Of a stretch of DNA of 32,497 nt, positions 16,583 to 25,339 are shown one piece after another. The translations under genes and the position numbers were made by a program. The number at the start of each line of letters is the position of its first letter. The first letter of the stretch is position 1. The notes beneath the pieces are model-generated. The model searched no databases. It was not told the origin of the DNA and worked only from the letters and a program-made list of their open reading frames with translations. The stretch covers positions 1 through 32,497 of the forward strand of contig PCWA01000051.1 in the NCBI GenBank assembly GCA_002796125.1, read 5' to 3'. The DNA comes from Candidatus Ghiorseimicrobium undicola. Lineage in GTDB: Bacteria; Omnitrophota; Gorgyraeia; Ghiorseimicrobiales; Ghiorseimicrobiaceae.

Positions 16583-16714
16583 AGCAGCCCAAAAAACGCG
16601 GGCTGAAAAACAGAAATGCCAAATCTTAAGCGCTGGAAAGATTTCTCGCAGAATACCGCTCGAAATCTTTCTCAGCAAGATTCGGCATAGCAGCCCAAAA
16701 AGCGTGGGCTGCTA
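16583..16714 (+). repeat. Nested palindromic RNA structure between cheB and cheW
   Basis: Two hairpins with the same arms, CAGCCC/GGGCTG (16585-16605) and TAGCAGCCC/GGGCTGCTA (16688-16714), flank a long imperfect stem. That stem pairs TGCCAAATCTT (16617-16627) with AAGATTCGGCA (16677-16687), then GCTG (16632-16635) with CAGC (16673-16676), then GAAAGATTTC (16636-16645) with GAAATCTTTC (16662-16671). Only small bulges interrupt about 25 pairs. The last hairpin ends at the first base of the AGGAG ribosome site of the second cheW. No coding potential is seen. Confidence 0.7.
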
Positions 16715-16723
16715 GGAGTAATA

Positions 16724-17215
16724 ATGCACGAACATCAGAACAATAAAGAGGCGGTTAATATTGTTATATTCACATTGGCAGGTGATTACTTTGCCGTTGA
16801 TGTAAAAAATATCCGGGAAATTTTGATGTTTCGCGAAATTTCGCCTATACCTAAAACGCCTTCTTTTATAGAAGGCGTTATAAACCTGAGAGGCCATATT
16901 ATAGGCATTGTGGACTTAAGAAAATACTTTGATTTAAAAGTTTCCCCCACAGATAAGGATACGCGTATTATGATAGTGCGCCTAAAAGATGCCTTGCTGG
17001 GCCTTATCGTCGATAGTGTTATTGAGGTAGTAAGCCTAACCCGGGAGGCCATAGAAAGCGCTCCGGCGGTGGTAAGTTCGCAGATAGATAATAACCTTGT
17101 TTCTTCGGTAGCTAAAATTGGCGACAATATGGTGATGATTTTAGATTTAGAGTCTGTGTTGGGAGAGGAGCAAGTAAAGCATTTGGTTGAGATTAGGAAT
17201 ACCCCACGCTTATAA
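16724..17215 (+). CDS. cheW: CheW coupling protein (second copy)
   Basis: A 163-aa CheW: NIVIFTLAGDYFAVDVKNIREIL, then SFIEGVINLRGHIIGIVDLR and LLGLIVDSVIEVV. It couples receptors to CheA. The two CheWs differ clearly, so they may serve different receptors or array positions, as WspB and WspD do in Wsp systems (known for Wsp; inferred here). The AGGAG ribosome site abuts a strong hairpin that could restrict access. The next gene is a CheY-like receiver. Confidence 0.94.
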   Translation: MHEHQNNKEAVNIVIFTLAGDYFAVDVKNIREILMFREISPIPKTPSFIEGVINLRGHIIGIVDLRKYFDLKVSPTDKDTRIMIVRLKDALLGLIVDSVIEVVSLTREAIESAPAVVSSQIDNNLVSSVAKIGDNMVMILDLESVLGEEQVKHLVEIRNTPRL

Positions 17216-17217
17216 GG

Positions 17218-17292
17218 CAGCCGGCGCTTAATTGTATTGCGCCGCTGTGCCCTTGTGGGCAATTGCGTAGGTATTCACTTCTTGTGAAGGAG
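17218..17292 (+). other. Three consecutive hairpins; the last covers the cheY ribosome site
   Basis: CAGC-GGCGC pairs with GCGCC-GCTG (17218-17247, one bulge), then TGCCC-TTGT-GGGCA (17248-17261), then CTTC-TTGT-GAAG (17278-17289). The third stem includes the first bases of the GAAGGAG site at 17286-17292, so folding could lower translation of the receiver gene. No T-run; not a classic terminator. Confidence 0.5.
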
Positions 17293-17299
17293 AATTTTG

Positions 17300-17665
17300 A
17301 TGCTTAAAATATTGATTGTAGATGACAGCCCCACGATAGTGCAGGTATTAAAGAATGGGCTTGAGGATAAAGGACGACAAATTATTACTTCGAATAATGG
17401 CGCGGATGCTTTAAATATCGTACGAAAAGAAAAGCCAAGCCTGGTTATCCTTGATTTAATGCTTCCTAAGCTTGATGGCTTTCATGTTTGCACCATGATT
17501 AAGAAAGACGCGAGCCTCAGCTCCACAAAAGTATTGATGCTTACCGGCAGGGCCGATAAAGAGTCCGAAGAGACTGGTCTTAAATGCGGGGCGGATAAGT
17601 TTATAACCAAAAACGTTAATCCGCAGGAAATAATAAGCGCGGCTGAAGACCTCATCCAGGCTTAA
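17300..17665 (+). CDS. CheY-like single-domain response regulator
   Basis: A receiver-only protein of 121 residues: VDDSP acidic pocket, phospho-Asp in LDLMLPKLDG, Thr in MLTGRAD and Lys in FITKNV. It is the likely soluble target of CheA. ATG at 17300 is chosen over the TTG at 17297 in the ORF track because GAAGGAG is seven bases before the ATG but only four before the TTG. With no flagellar genes nearby, the output is unlikely to be a flagellar switch. Possible targets are the downstream kinase or GGDEF protein, or a pilus motor. Confidence 0.9.
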   Translation: MLKILIVDDSPTIVQVLKNGLEDKGRQIITSNNGADALNIVRKEKPSLVILDLMLPKLDGFHVCTMIKKDASLSSTKVLMLTGRADKESEETGLKCGADKFITKNVNPQEIISAAEDLIQA

Positions 17666-17691
17666 TTTGTTGACATCCGGAAAAATATTCA

Positions 17692-19254
17692 ATGGCGCAT
17701 AATTTATATCATAATGAGAACATTCTTGCTCAGGATGAATTTGAGCTTTTTCGCGACCTTATACTGGCCGAAAGCGGCATATGTTTTAGCGATGAACAGA
17801 AAAGCTTATTGTCATTTTCTATTTATGAACGCATGCAGAAAAACAGGATTTCGTCGTTTAAGCAGTATTACAATTTTTTGACCTCTTTTTCTTCGGGCAG
17901 GGCGGAATTGCTGGCATTGCTTGATACCGTAACAATAGGCGAAACCGATTTTTTCAGGACCTTGGCGCATTTTGATGTCCTGGGAGGTTATGTCCTCCCG
18001 GAAATCATAAAAAGAAAATTTAATTTTCTTAATAAAGATTTAAAGAATCTTGAGGATGCCGCATCTATTATGCTAAAGATATGGTCCGCGGGATGTTCTA
18101 CCGGGGAAGAACCTTATTCTCTGGCGATAAAATTGCTGGAAGTTTTCCCGGATGCCAACTACCATAATACCGCGATTCTTGCCACTGACGTAAATAGGGA
18201 AAGGATTGATAAGGCAAGATTCGGGCGTTATGGCCGGCGCGCGATAAGAAATTTAAGCCCGGAGATATTAGAAAAATATTTTACTGTCAATGGCAATGAA
18301 TATGAAATCGCTGACAGGGTCAAGAGCTTGGTCAGGTTTACGAGGCATAATCTGGCCACGGACGATTTTAACCTGGATTATATGCGCGATGTAGATATTA
18401 TTTTCTGCCGTAACGTACTGATTTATTTCAATTTGGACAATACGAAAAGAATTATTGATAATTTTTATAATTGCTTAAACGATCAGGGCTATTTGTTCAT
18501 TGGGCCGGCGGAAAGCCTTTGGCAGATTTCCGACAAATTTAAACCGATTGAATTCCCGCACGCTTTTATATATACAAAAACTATGGATTATCAGGCAGAG
18601 GCTGAGAAGCCTTTTATAAGTATCCCGGAGCTTGATCTTGCGGATATTAAGCTTACCGAAGAGCCGCCGAGCGAAGAATCCTTTCGCCAAATGGAAGAAA
18701 ATATTGCCTTAAAAGAAGAGCGGGAAAAAAAGGTTTCCAGGGAAGCATCGGAAGTTTTATACCAGGAAGGCATAAGATTATTCAATATTAAAGAGCATGA
18801 AAAGGCATTAGAGTTATTTGATAAAGTTATAACTAATGACCCCGCTTTTATTAAGGCATATTTTGCCAAGGCAACCATATTGGCTAATCAGGGCAAATAT
18901 CAGGAGGCGGTGGCGGAATTGAAAAGGATTATTAAAATAGACAATCTTTTTATTGAGGCCTATTACTTAATGGGAGTTTTATCGGATAGGCTGGGTGATT
19001 TAGGCGACGCTATCGAGCAATTCAAAAAGGTAATTTATATCAGCCCGGAGGTGGTCCTGGCTTATTTTAACCTGGCCAATATTTTTTACTGCCAGAAAAA
19101 GTTTAAGAAAGCCGAACGTGAATTCCGTAATGCCATAAACATGCTGGAGAAAAAATCAAAGGATGAAATTGTGGTTTTTTCCGAAGATGTAACCGTGGAC
19201 GTATTGCTGGCGGCGTGCAAAAAAAATATAGAAACGGTAAAACAAAGAATATAA
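17692..19254 (+). CDS. cheR: CheR methyltransferase with C-terminal TPR repeats (WspC-like)
   Basis: A 520-aa fusion. Residues 1-290 are CheR: helical N-domain, GETDFFR, the SAM-binding WSAGCSTGEEPYS (from 131), ILATDVN and IIFCRNVLIYFN. After a charged linker (about 305-350), four TPR units follow (about 355-490: GIRLFNIKEHEKALELFDK, AKATILANQGKYQEAVAE, MGVLSDRLGDLGDAIEQF, LANIFYCQKKFKKAEREF). It methylates receptor glutamates. CheR-TPR proteins occur in Wsp and Frz-type systems, where TPRs affect localisation or array organisation. It shares a TAATG overlap with the kinase gene. Its own ribosome site is weak. Confidence 0.94.
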   Translation: MAHNLYHNENILAQDEFELFRDLILAESGICFSDEQKSLLSFSIYERMQKNRISSFKQYYNFLTSFSSGRAELLALLDTVTIGETDFFRTLAHFDVLGGYVLPEIIKRKFNFLNKDLKNLEDAASIMLKIWSAGCSTGEEPYSLAIKLLEVFPDANYHNTAILATDVNRERIDKARFGRYGRRAIRNLSPEILEKYFTVNGNEYEIADRVKSLVRFTRHNLATDDFNLDYMRDVDIIFCRNVLIYFNLDNTKRIIDNFYNCLNDQGYLFIGPAESLWQISDKFKPIEFPHAFIYTKTMDYQAEAEKPFISIPELDLADIKLTEEPPSEESFRQMEENIALKEEREKKVSREASEVLYQEGIRLFNIKEHEKALELFDKVITNDPAFIKAYFAKATILANQGKYQEAVAELKRIIKIDNLFIEAYYLMGVLSDRLGDLGDAIEQFKKVIYISPEVVLAYFNLANIFYCQKKFKKAEREFRNAINMLEKKSKDEIVVFSEDVTVDVLLAACKKNIETVKQRI

Positions 19255-20816
19255 TGAATAATATAAAAATTCTAATAGCCGATGACAGCCCTACTGTCAG
19301 AAATATGCTCAGCTCTATTTTTAAAAAAGCAGGATTTGGCATTATTCTTGCCGCCGACGGCATAGAAGCCATAAAAGCCGCCTATCGCGAGCGCCCGGAT
19401 GTTATACTTTTAGATATCTTTATGCCCCGGATGAATGGTTATCAGGTGTGCCGCCTCCTCAAGGATGACGTGAGCATTTCTTCAACTCCCGTATTGATAT
19501 TAACCAGCGCCGAAGGAAAGCGAGAAAAATTCTGGAGTTTTGAAACTGGCGCCGATGAATTTATGGTTAAGAACTTCAATACTTCGGAGCTTATCTTGAA
19601 TACGGTAGAAAAATTCGCGCAAAATTACCGCAGAACCCATCCTAAATCGCTTAAAATAAATTCCGGGCCTTCCGATGATGTAGAGATATTATCACGGATA
19701 AGCGTGTTGCTGGATAAACAGTTATATAATTCTACTGTCGAAAAAATAAAACTTGAAACTATACTCTCCAATCTTGTTGAAGGCCTTATGACATTGGACG
19801 CAAACAAGGTGATTACTTCTTTTAATCCGGCTATGGAGAATATGCTCGCAGTTCCTGCCAAAGATATTCTGGGGAAAAAATGCTGCGATGTTTTTTCCGG
19901 ATCTCTATGCAAAGAAGAGTGTTATTTTGCGCAGGCATTTTCATCCGGAAAAGATATAATAGACGCCGAATTTAATTTGATGCCGTATAATAAAAAAGGC
20001 TCTGCCGGAAGAAGCAAAAACATTTCCATCTTAAGCAGTATTTCCCTTTTAAGGGGAGATGACGCTAAAATAATAGGAGCGGTTTGTTTATTTAAAGACA
20101 TAAGCCGGATAAAAGAAGCCGAACAGATCAGAACGGATTTTATTTCTATGGCGACGCATGAATTACGCACCCCTTTGACCATAATAAAGGCGAGCGCGAA
20201 TAATATACTGGAAGGCATAACTGGAGAAGTTAACCAGGAGCAAAAGAATTGCCTGGAAATTGTGAAAAATACCTCCGAACGGCTGCTTGGCCTGACCAGC
20301 GACCTTCTGGATTTATCTAAATTTGAGTCAGGAGTTTATGAATTAAATATTGAAAAAGTGGATATGGTGGAAATCATCAAGCGCTGCATAGCCGGGTTTA
20401 CATTATTATGCGATCAGAAAAAAATAGCAATTAGTTATTCTGTGCCGCAGGATTTGAGCGTTATCTACGCAGATTTTAATAAATTGGAACAGGTTCTAAT
20501 AAACCTTATCTCCAATGCGGTTAAATTTACTCCGGACGGCGGAAAAATTAATATTGCCATAGAGGATAGGGAGAGCATCATTGAGTGTTCGGTCTCTGAT
20601 ACCGGCAAGGGCATAGCGGAGGAGGCACGAAATAAGATTTTCGATAAATTCCAGCAGATTTATGATAAGGAATCCCGCCAAAGGGGCGGTACCGGCTTAG
20701 GATTATCGGTCGTCAAAGCCATTATAGAAGCACATAAAGGTAAAGTATGGGTAGAGTCCGTTTTAGGTAAAGGAAGCAAATTTGTTTTTACTATACCTAA
20801 ATCCGCCTCGGCTTGA
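19254..20816 (+). CDS. Hybrid REC-PAS-histidine kinase
   Basis: About 520 aa with the receiver first: ADDSP, phospho-Asp in LLDIFMPRMNG, Lys in MVKNF. A PAS domain (about 160-270) holds a cysteine cluster, GKKCCDVFSGSLCKEECYFA. HisKA has H302 in ATHELRTPLT. HATPase follows with NLISNAVKFTPDGG, DTGKGI and GGTGLGLS. An N-terminal REC lets CheA or another kinase control its activity. ATG at 19254 is chosen over the GTG at 19215 because the receiver fold begins MNNIKILIADDSP and the stop/start overlap (TAATG) with cheR implies coupling. The downstream target regulator is unknown. Confidence 0.92.
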   Translation: MNNIKILIADDSPTVRNMLSSIFKKAGFGIILAADGIEAIKAAYRERPDVILLDIFMPRMNGYQVCRLLKDDVSISSTPVLILTSAEGKREKFWSFETGADEFMVKNFNTSELILNTVEKFAQNYRRTHPKSLKINSGPSDDVEILSRISVLLDKQLYNSTVEKIKLETILSNLVEGLMTLDANKVITSFNPAMENMLAVPAKDILGKKCCDVFSGSLCKEECYFAQAFSSGKDIIDAEFNLMPYNKKGSAGRSKNISILSSISLLRGDDAKIIGAVCLFKDISRIKEAEQIRTDFISMATHELRTPLTIIKASANNILEGITGEVNQEQKNCLEIVKNTSERLLGLTSDLLDLSKFESGVYELNIEKVDMVEIIKRCIAGFTLLCDQKKIAISYSVPQDLSVIYADFNKLEQVLINLISNAVKFTPDGGKINIAIEDRESIIECSVSDTGKGIAEEARNKIFDKFQQIYDKESRQRGGTGLGLSVVKAIIEAHKGKVWVESVLGKGSKFVFTIPKSASA

Positions 20817-20879
20817 TTCAGGCAGCAATTTTAAACAATCATAAGTTTTACGGCTGCCGGCTGGGGGATAGTATTGACT

Positions 20880-21095
20880 ATGTCTGAAAAGAATCCGAGA
20901 ACATGCTGGGAATACTGGCAATGCGACAAAAAAACACGGGTTAAATGCCCTGCTTATAAAACACAAAGCCCTTGTTGGCATGTTGCCGGGCAATATTGCG
21001 GCAGAGTAAATAAACGGGGAATTCAAAAATGTTTTTTATGCGGCTGGTTTAAATTAAAGCATTCTGAGAGGATGCGAAATTCTGAATTTAAATAA
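20880..21095 (+). CDS. Two-CW domain small cysteine-rich protein (second copy)
   Basis: A 71-residue protein (73 if the TTG at 20874 is used) with the same framework as the one at 10186: TCWEYWQC, KCPAYKTQSPCWHVAGQYC, KCFLCGWF. Eight Cys and several Trp are conserved between the copies, while spacers and termini differ. The pair flanks the core chemosensory genes. Metal, Fe-S or redox binding is suggested by paired Cys but not shown. GGGGGA at 20863-20868 serves either start. It lies between the PAS kinase and the PAS-GGDEF enzyme, both of which have Cys-rich PAS domains. Confidence 0.72.
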   Translation: MSEKNPRTCWEYWQCDKKTRVKCPAYKTQSPCWHVAGQYCGRVNKRGIQKCFLCGWFKLKHSERMRNSEFK

Positions 21096-21100
21096 AAAAT

Positions 21101-22750
21101 ATGGTATCCAGAAAAATAAAGAATGGTATTTTAAAGAACAATTCTCAGATAAATGGCGATTATAACTTTGAGCTGGATAGCTCTCTTTTTAATGCCATAT
21201 TGGATAGCATTTCGGATATACTTATTGTTATAAACCCGAAGGATTATTCCATTATTGCCGCCAATAGAGGTTACCGTAGAAAAGAAGGCTTACTAACTAA
21301 AGACATCAGAGGCAAAAAATGTTATGAAATTACTCATCATAAGAATTCTCCCTGCCTTCCCCCTAAAGATAAATGCCCCATGCTTGAAACTCTAAAAACC
21401 CGCCGTGTGGCAAGGGCCGAGCATGTGCATTATGACAAAAACGGCAATACTTATTATTCCGAAATAATTACCCACCCTATTTTTGATAAAAATGGCACTA
21501 TAAAAGCGGTAGTGCATTTATCCCGGGATATCACGGATATTAAAAGGCGGCAGGAGGAAACTAAAAAAACCATGCAGCGCCTGCAGGCATTGGCGCTTCG
21601 CGACCCGCATACGGGGCTTTATAATTACCGCTATCTTATGGACAGGCTCTCTACCGAAATAGAATTTTCCAGCAGGCACTCTTTATCTCTCTCGCTTATC
21701 ATAATCGATATAGATTATTTTAAGTCGATTAATGATGCTTACGGCCACGCGGCAGGCGACAGGGTTCTGGTTGAATTCTCCTCATTTTTAAAAGCACTTT
21801 TACGCAGAACGGATATATTAACCCGCTACGGCGGCGAAGAATTTGTGGTTATTATGCCGCAGACAAATAAGCGCGATGCCTTAAGCATAGCCAACAGGTT
21901 AATTGCCCAGATAAATAAGCAGATATTTAAAGTAGCAAGTAGTTTTATTAAAATTAAAGTAAGTATCGGCATAGCTGATTTTTCTGTTAGCAATAATTTG
22001 GTTACTACGAAGGCGATATTCGATGCCGCGGATAAGGCGCTTCAGAGAGCAAAGGATGCCGGAGGCAATAGGGCGGCTGTTTTTAGCGAGTTATACAGGG
22101 GTAAAAAAGCTAAAACGGTAAGTGATGATTATAAAGAGGATGTGGATGTTTTAAAAAGAAAGATAAGCAAGCTTGGCCAGCGGGTTGATCAGGCTGTGCT
22201 TGAATCCATGTACGCGTTTTCTAAGTCGCTTGAAGCGCGCGATTATTATACCGCCGAGCATGCTGATCGCATGATTTCCATAGCGGTCGCGCTTGGTAAA
22301 AAACTGGGCCTGAGTAAGCAGTCGCTGAATAATTTAGAAAAGTCAGCTGTTTTGCATGATATAGGTAAAATCGGCATCAGCGATGTAATATTAAGAAAAA
22401 AAGGCAAGCTCAGCCCGGAAGAATATAAAATAATCAAGACGCATCCGCAGATAGGAGCTGAAATTATAAGAGCGGTACATTTTTTAAAAGATGTCGTGCC
22501 TATAGTTTTGCATCATCATGAGAGGCTTGATGGATTAGGTTATCCTTCTGGGTTAAAGAATGGAGAAATTCCGCTTAGCGCGCGCATCATAGCCATAGCC
22601 GATGCCTATCAGGCTCTTACTTCCGACAGGCCTTACCGGAAGGCCTATTCGAAAAAGAAGGCTTTGGAGATACTTCAGAAAGAAGCAGGGCTGCATTTCG
22701 ACAAGAAAATAGTTGACGCGCTTATTGAAATAGAAAAGCGCAAAAAATAA
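21101..22750 (+). CDS. PAS-GGDEF-HD-GYP c-di-GMP enzyme
   Basis: A 549-aa protein with both c-di-GMP synthesis and hydrolysis domains. PAS (about 25-150) carries GKKCYEITHHKNSPC and DKCPML cysteines. GGDEF has DPHTGLYNYRYL, an intact GGEEF (244-248) and the RxxD inhibitory site (RRTD) five residues upstream. HD-GYP has EHADR, HDIGK (419-423), HHHERLDGLGYP (GYP 480-482) and ADAYQALTSDRPYR. Both active sites look intact, so it may switch between activities. It has no transmembrane region. It closes the chemosensory cluster and is its probable output. No Shine-Dalgarno is visible before the ATG. Confidence 0.94.
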   Translation: MVSRKIKNGILKNNSQINGDYNFELDSSLFNAILDSISDILIVINPKDYSIIAANRGYRRKEGLLTKDIRGKKCYEITHHKNSPCLPPKDKCPMLETLKTRRVARAEHVHYDKNGNTYYSEIITHPIFDKNGTIKAVVHLSRDITDIKRRQEETKKTMQRLQALALRDPHTGLYNYRYLMDRLSTEIEFSSRHSLSLSLIIIDIDYFKSINDAYGHAAGDRVLVEFSSFLKALLRRTDILTRYGGEEFVVIMPQTNKRDALSIANRLIAQINKQIFKVASSFIKIKVSIGIADFSVSNNLVTTKAIFDAADKALQRAKDAGGNRAAVFSELYRGKKAKTVSDDYKEDVDVLKRKISKLGQRVDQAVLESMYAFSKSLEARDYYTAEHADRMISIAVALGKKLGLSKQSLNNLEKSAVLHDIGKIGISDVILRKKGKLSPEEYKIIKTHPQIGAEIIRAVHFLKDVVPIVLHHHERLDGLGYPSGLKNGEIPLSARIIAIADAYQALTSDRPYRKAYSKKKALEILQKEAGLHFDKKIVDALIEIEKRKK

Positions 22751-22816
22751 AGCATTAACCGATAAGCCGGTTCTTTAGCAGCAAGAAGAAAAGTTGTTAT
22801 TTTGGGCTAAATTGTA

Positions 22817-22845
22817 TTGACAGTAATATTTTTATATGATATTTT
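22817..22845 (+). promoter_or_regulatory. Promoter of pyrG, likely giving a leaderless mRNA
   Basis: TTGACA (22817-22822), a 17-base spacer and TATTTT (22840-22845). A start point 6-9 bases after the -10 would fall at about 22852-22855, within five bases of the ATG at 22857. No ribosome site exists between. Confidence 0.6.
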
Positions 22846-22847
22846 AA

Positions 22848-24461
<1,614 letters not shown>

Positions 24462-24526
24462 GTGGTAGTGGGTAGCGTATATAATTTAACTCACTCTAAG
24501 CTATGTGTTAACAATGGGAGGTGTAT

Positions 24527-25198
24527 ATGTGGAAAACGGTGTTATTTGAACCGGTGAGTAATTTCTTGAGCAGTATCGGGGAATTGCTTCGCAGCGGCAT
24601 TACGGTAATTTTTATCCTGCTTATCGGATGGCTGATTGCTAAATTGATACAGCGTATAATTACTAAGTTTTTTAAACTTGTTAAAATTGACTCTATAGCT
24701 GATCAAATTGGCGTAAACGCTTTCCTGAGTAAAGGAGGCATTAAACTTACTATCGCCGAGTTGTTGGGTTCTATATCTTATTGGCTGGTATTTTTGATCG
24801 CGCTTTGCATGGCTGTTGATGCCATTGGGTTAACCGCGGCAGCCGATTTATTGAATCAGGTAGTCCTGTATATACCTAAGGTTATTATAGCCATAATCGT
24901 TTTGGCGTTAGGTATGTTTATAGCCACGTTTTTGTCCGCGGCTGTTAAGACCGCGGCGGTAAATGCCGGGGTTTCCCAGTCAAATCTTTTGGCGAAAATA
25001 GTAGAAGTGGTTATAATAATTTCTGCCGTAATTATCGCCCTGGAACAGCTTCAAATAGGCATAGGTTTTATCAATTCGCTGGTTATCGCCTTTTTGGCGG
25101 CTTTGTCTTTAGGTTTTGGCCTGGCTTTTGGATTGGGCTGTAAAGATTTAATCGGCAAGATGGTTTCCGAGGCAGTAGATAAAATAAAGAAAAAATAA
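24527..25198 (+). CDS. TM-helix repeat membrane protein (mechanosensitive channel-like)
   Basis: A 223-residue membrane protein with about five helices and repeated motifs GITVIFILLIGWLIAKLIQRII and YIPKVIIAIIVLALGMFIA, typical of the 'TM_helix' repeats of conserved small MscS-related proteins. It ends with ALSLGFGLAFGLGCKDLIGKM, which resembles the pore helix of MscS, but the large cytoplasmic beta domain of true MscS is absent. A channel role in osmotic release is possible but unproven. The ATG at 24527 is chosen because the GTG at 24521 in the ORF track overlaps the GGGAGG ribosome site. A strong terminator follows. Confidence 0.8.
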   Translation: MWKTVLFEPVSNFLSSIGELLRSGITVIFILLIGWLIAKLIQRIITKFFKLVKIDSIADQIGVNAFLSKGGIKLTIAELLGSISYWLVFLIALCMAVDAIGLTAAADLLNQVVLYIPKVIIAIIVLALGMFIATFLSAAVKTAAVNAGVSQSNLLAKIVEVVIIISAVIIALEQLQIGIGFINSLVIAFLAALSLGFGLAFGLGCKDLIGKMVSEAVDKIKKK

Positions 25199-25215
25199 AA
25201 TAACTTTAATAATTA

Positions 25216-25252
25216 CCCCGTCCGCCATAAGAAATTCGCGGGCGGGGTTTTT
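25216..25252 (+). terminator. Strong Rho-independent terminator
   Basis: CCCCGTCCGC (25216-25225) pairs with GCGGGCGGGG (25238-25247) with one G-U, loop of 12 bases, then TTTTT. It separates the channel-like gene from hppA. Confidence 0.88.
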
Positions 25253-25253
25253 C

Positions 25254-25308
25254 TAAACCTCGCTAGAGATTATGGCTGTGCTATTTAGGTTTATCTCTAA
25301 CGGGGTAA
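25254..25308 (+). other. Self-complementary hppA leader, possible pseudoknot
   Basis: TAAACCT (25254-25260) is complementary to AGGTTTA (25287-25293), and TAGAGAT (25264-25270) to ATCTCTA (25293-25299). Their interleaved order permits an H-type pseudoknot, or two competing hairpins. ACGGGGTAA (25300-25308) is an exact 9-base complement of TTACCCCGT in the terminator's 5' arm (25213-25221). No known riboswitch class is recognised. hppA starts 31 bases later. Confidence 0.45.
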
Positions 25309-25339
25309 ACAGTTTCTGAAAGGAAGAAGGGAATAAGAA

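Noticed and set aside
19215-19253. GTG start of the REC-PAS kinase given in the ORF track
   Set aside because: The extra 13 residues lie inside the end of cheR and before the receiver fold; the ATG at 19254 gives a normal receiver N-terminus and a TAATG coupling.
9578-22750. Flagellar chemotaxis operon
   Set aside because: No fli, flg, mot or cheZ/cheC/cheD genes are present; CheR-TPR, CheA-REC and c-di-GMP genes fit an alternative-function system better.
22757-22772. AACCG/CGGTT hairpin after the GGDEF gene as a terminator
   Set aside because: The stem is only five pairs and the tract after it (CTTTAGC) is not a proper T-run.
24521-24526. GTG start of the channel-like gene in the ORF track
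   Set aside because: It overlaps the GGGAGG ribosome site, whose spacing suits the ATG at 24527.
25213-25308. Antitermination of the 25216-25252 terminator by ACGGGGTAA at 25300
   Set aside because: The complement is transcribed after the terminator, so it cannot prevent termination in cis during transcription. Only post-transcriptional pairing or chance remains.
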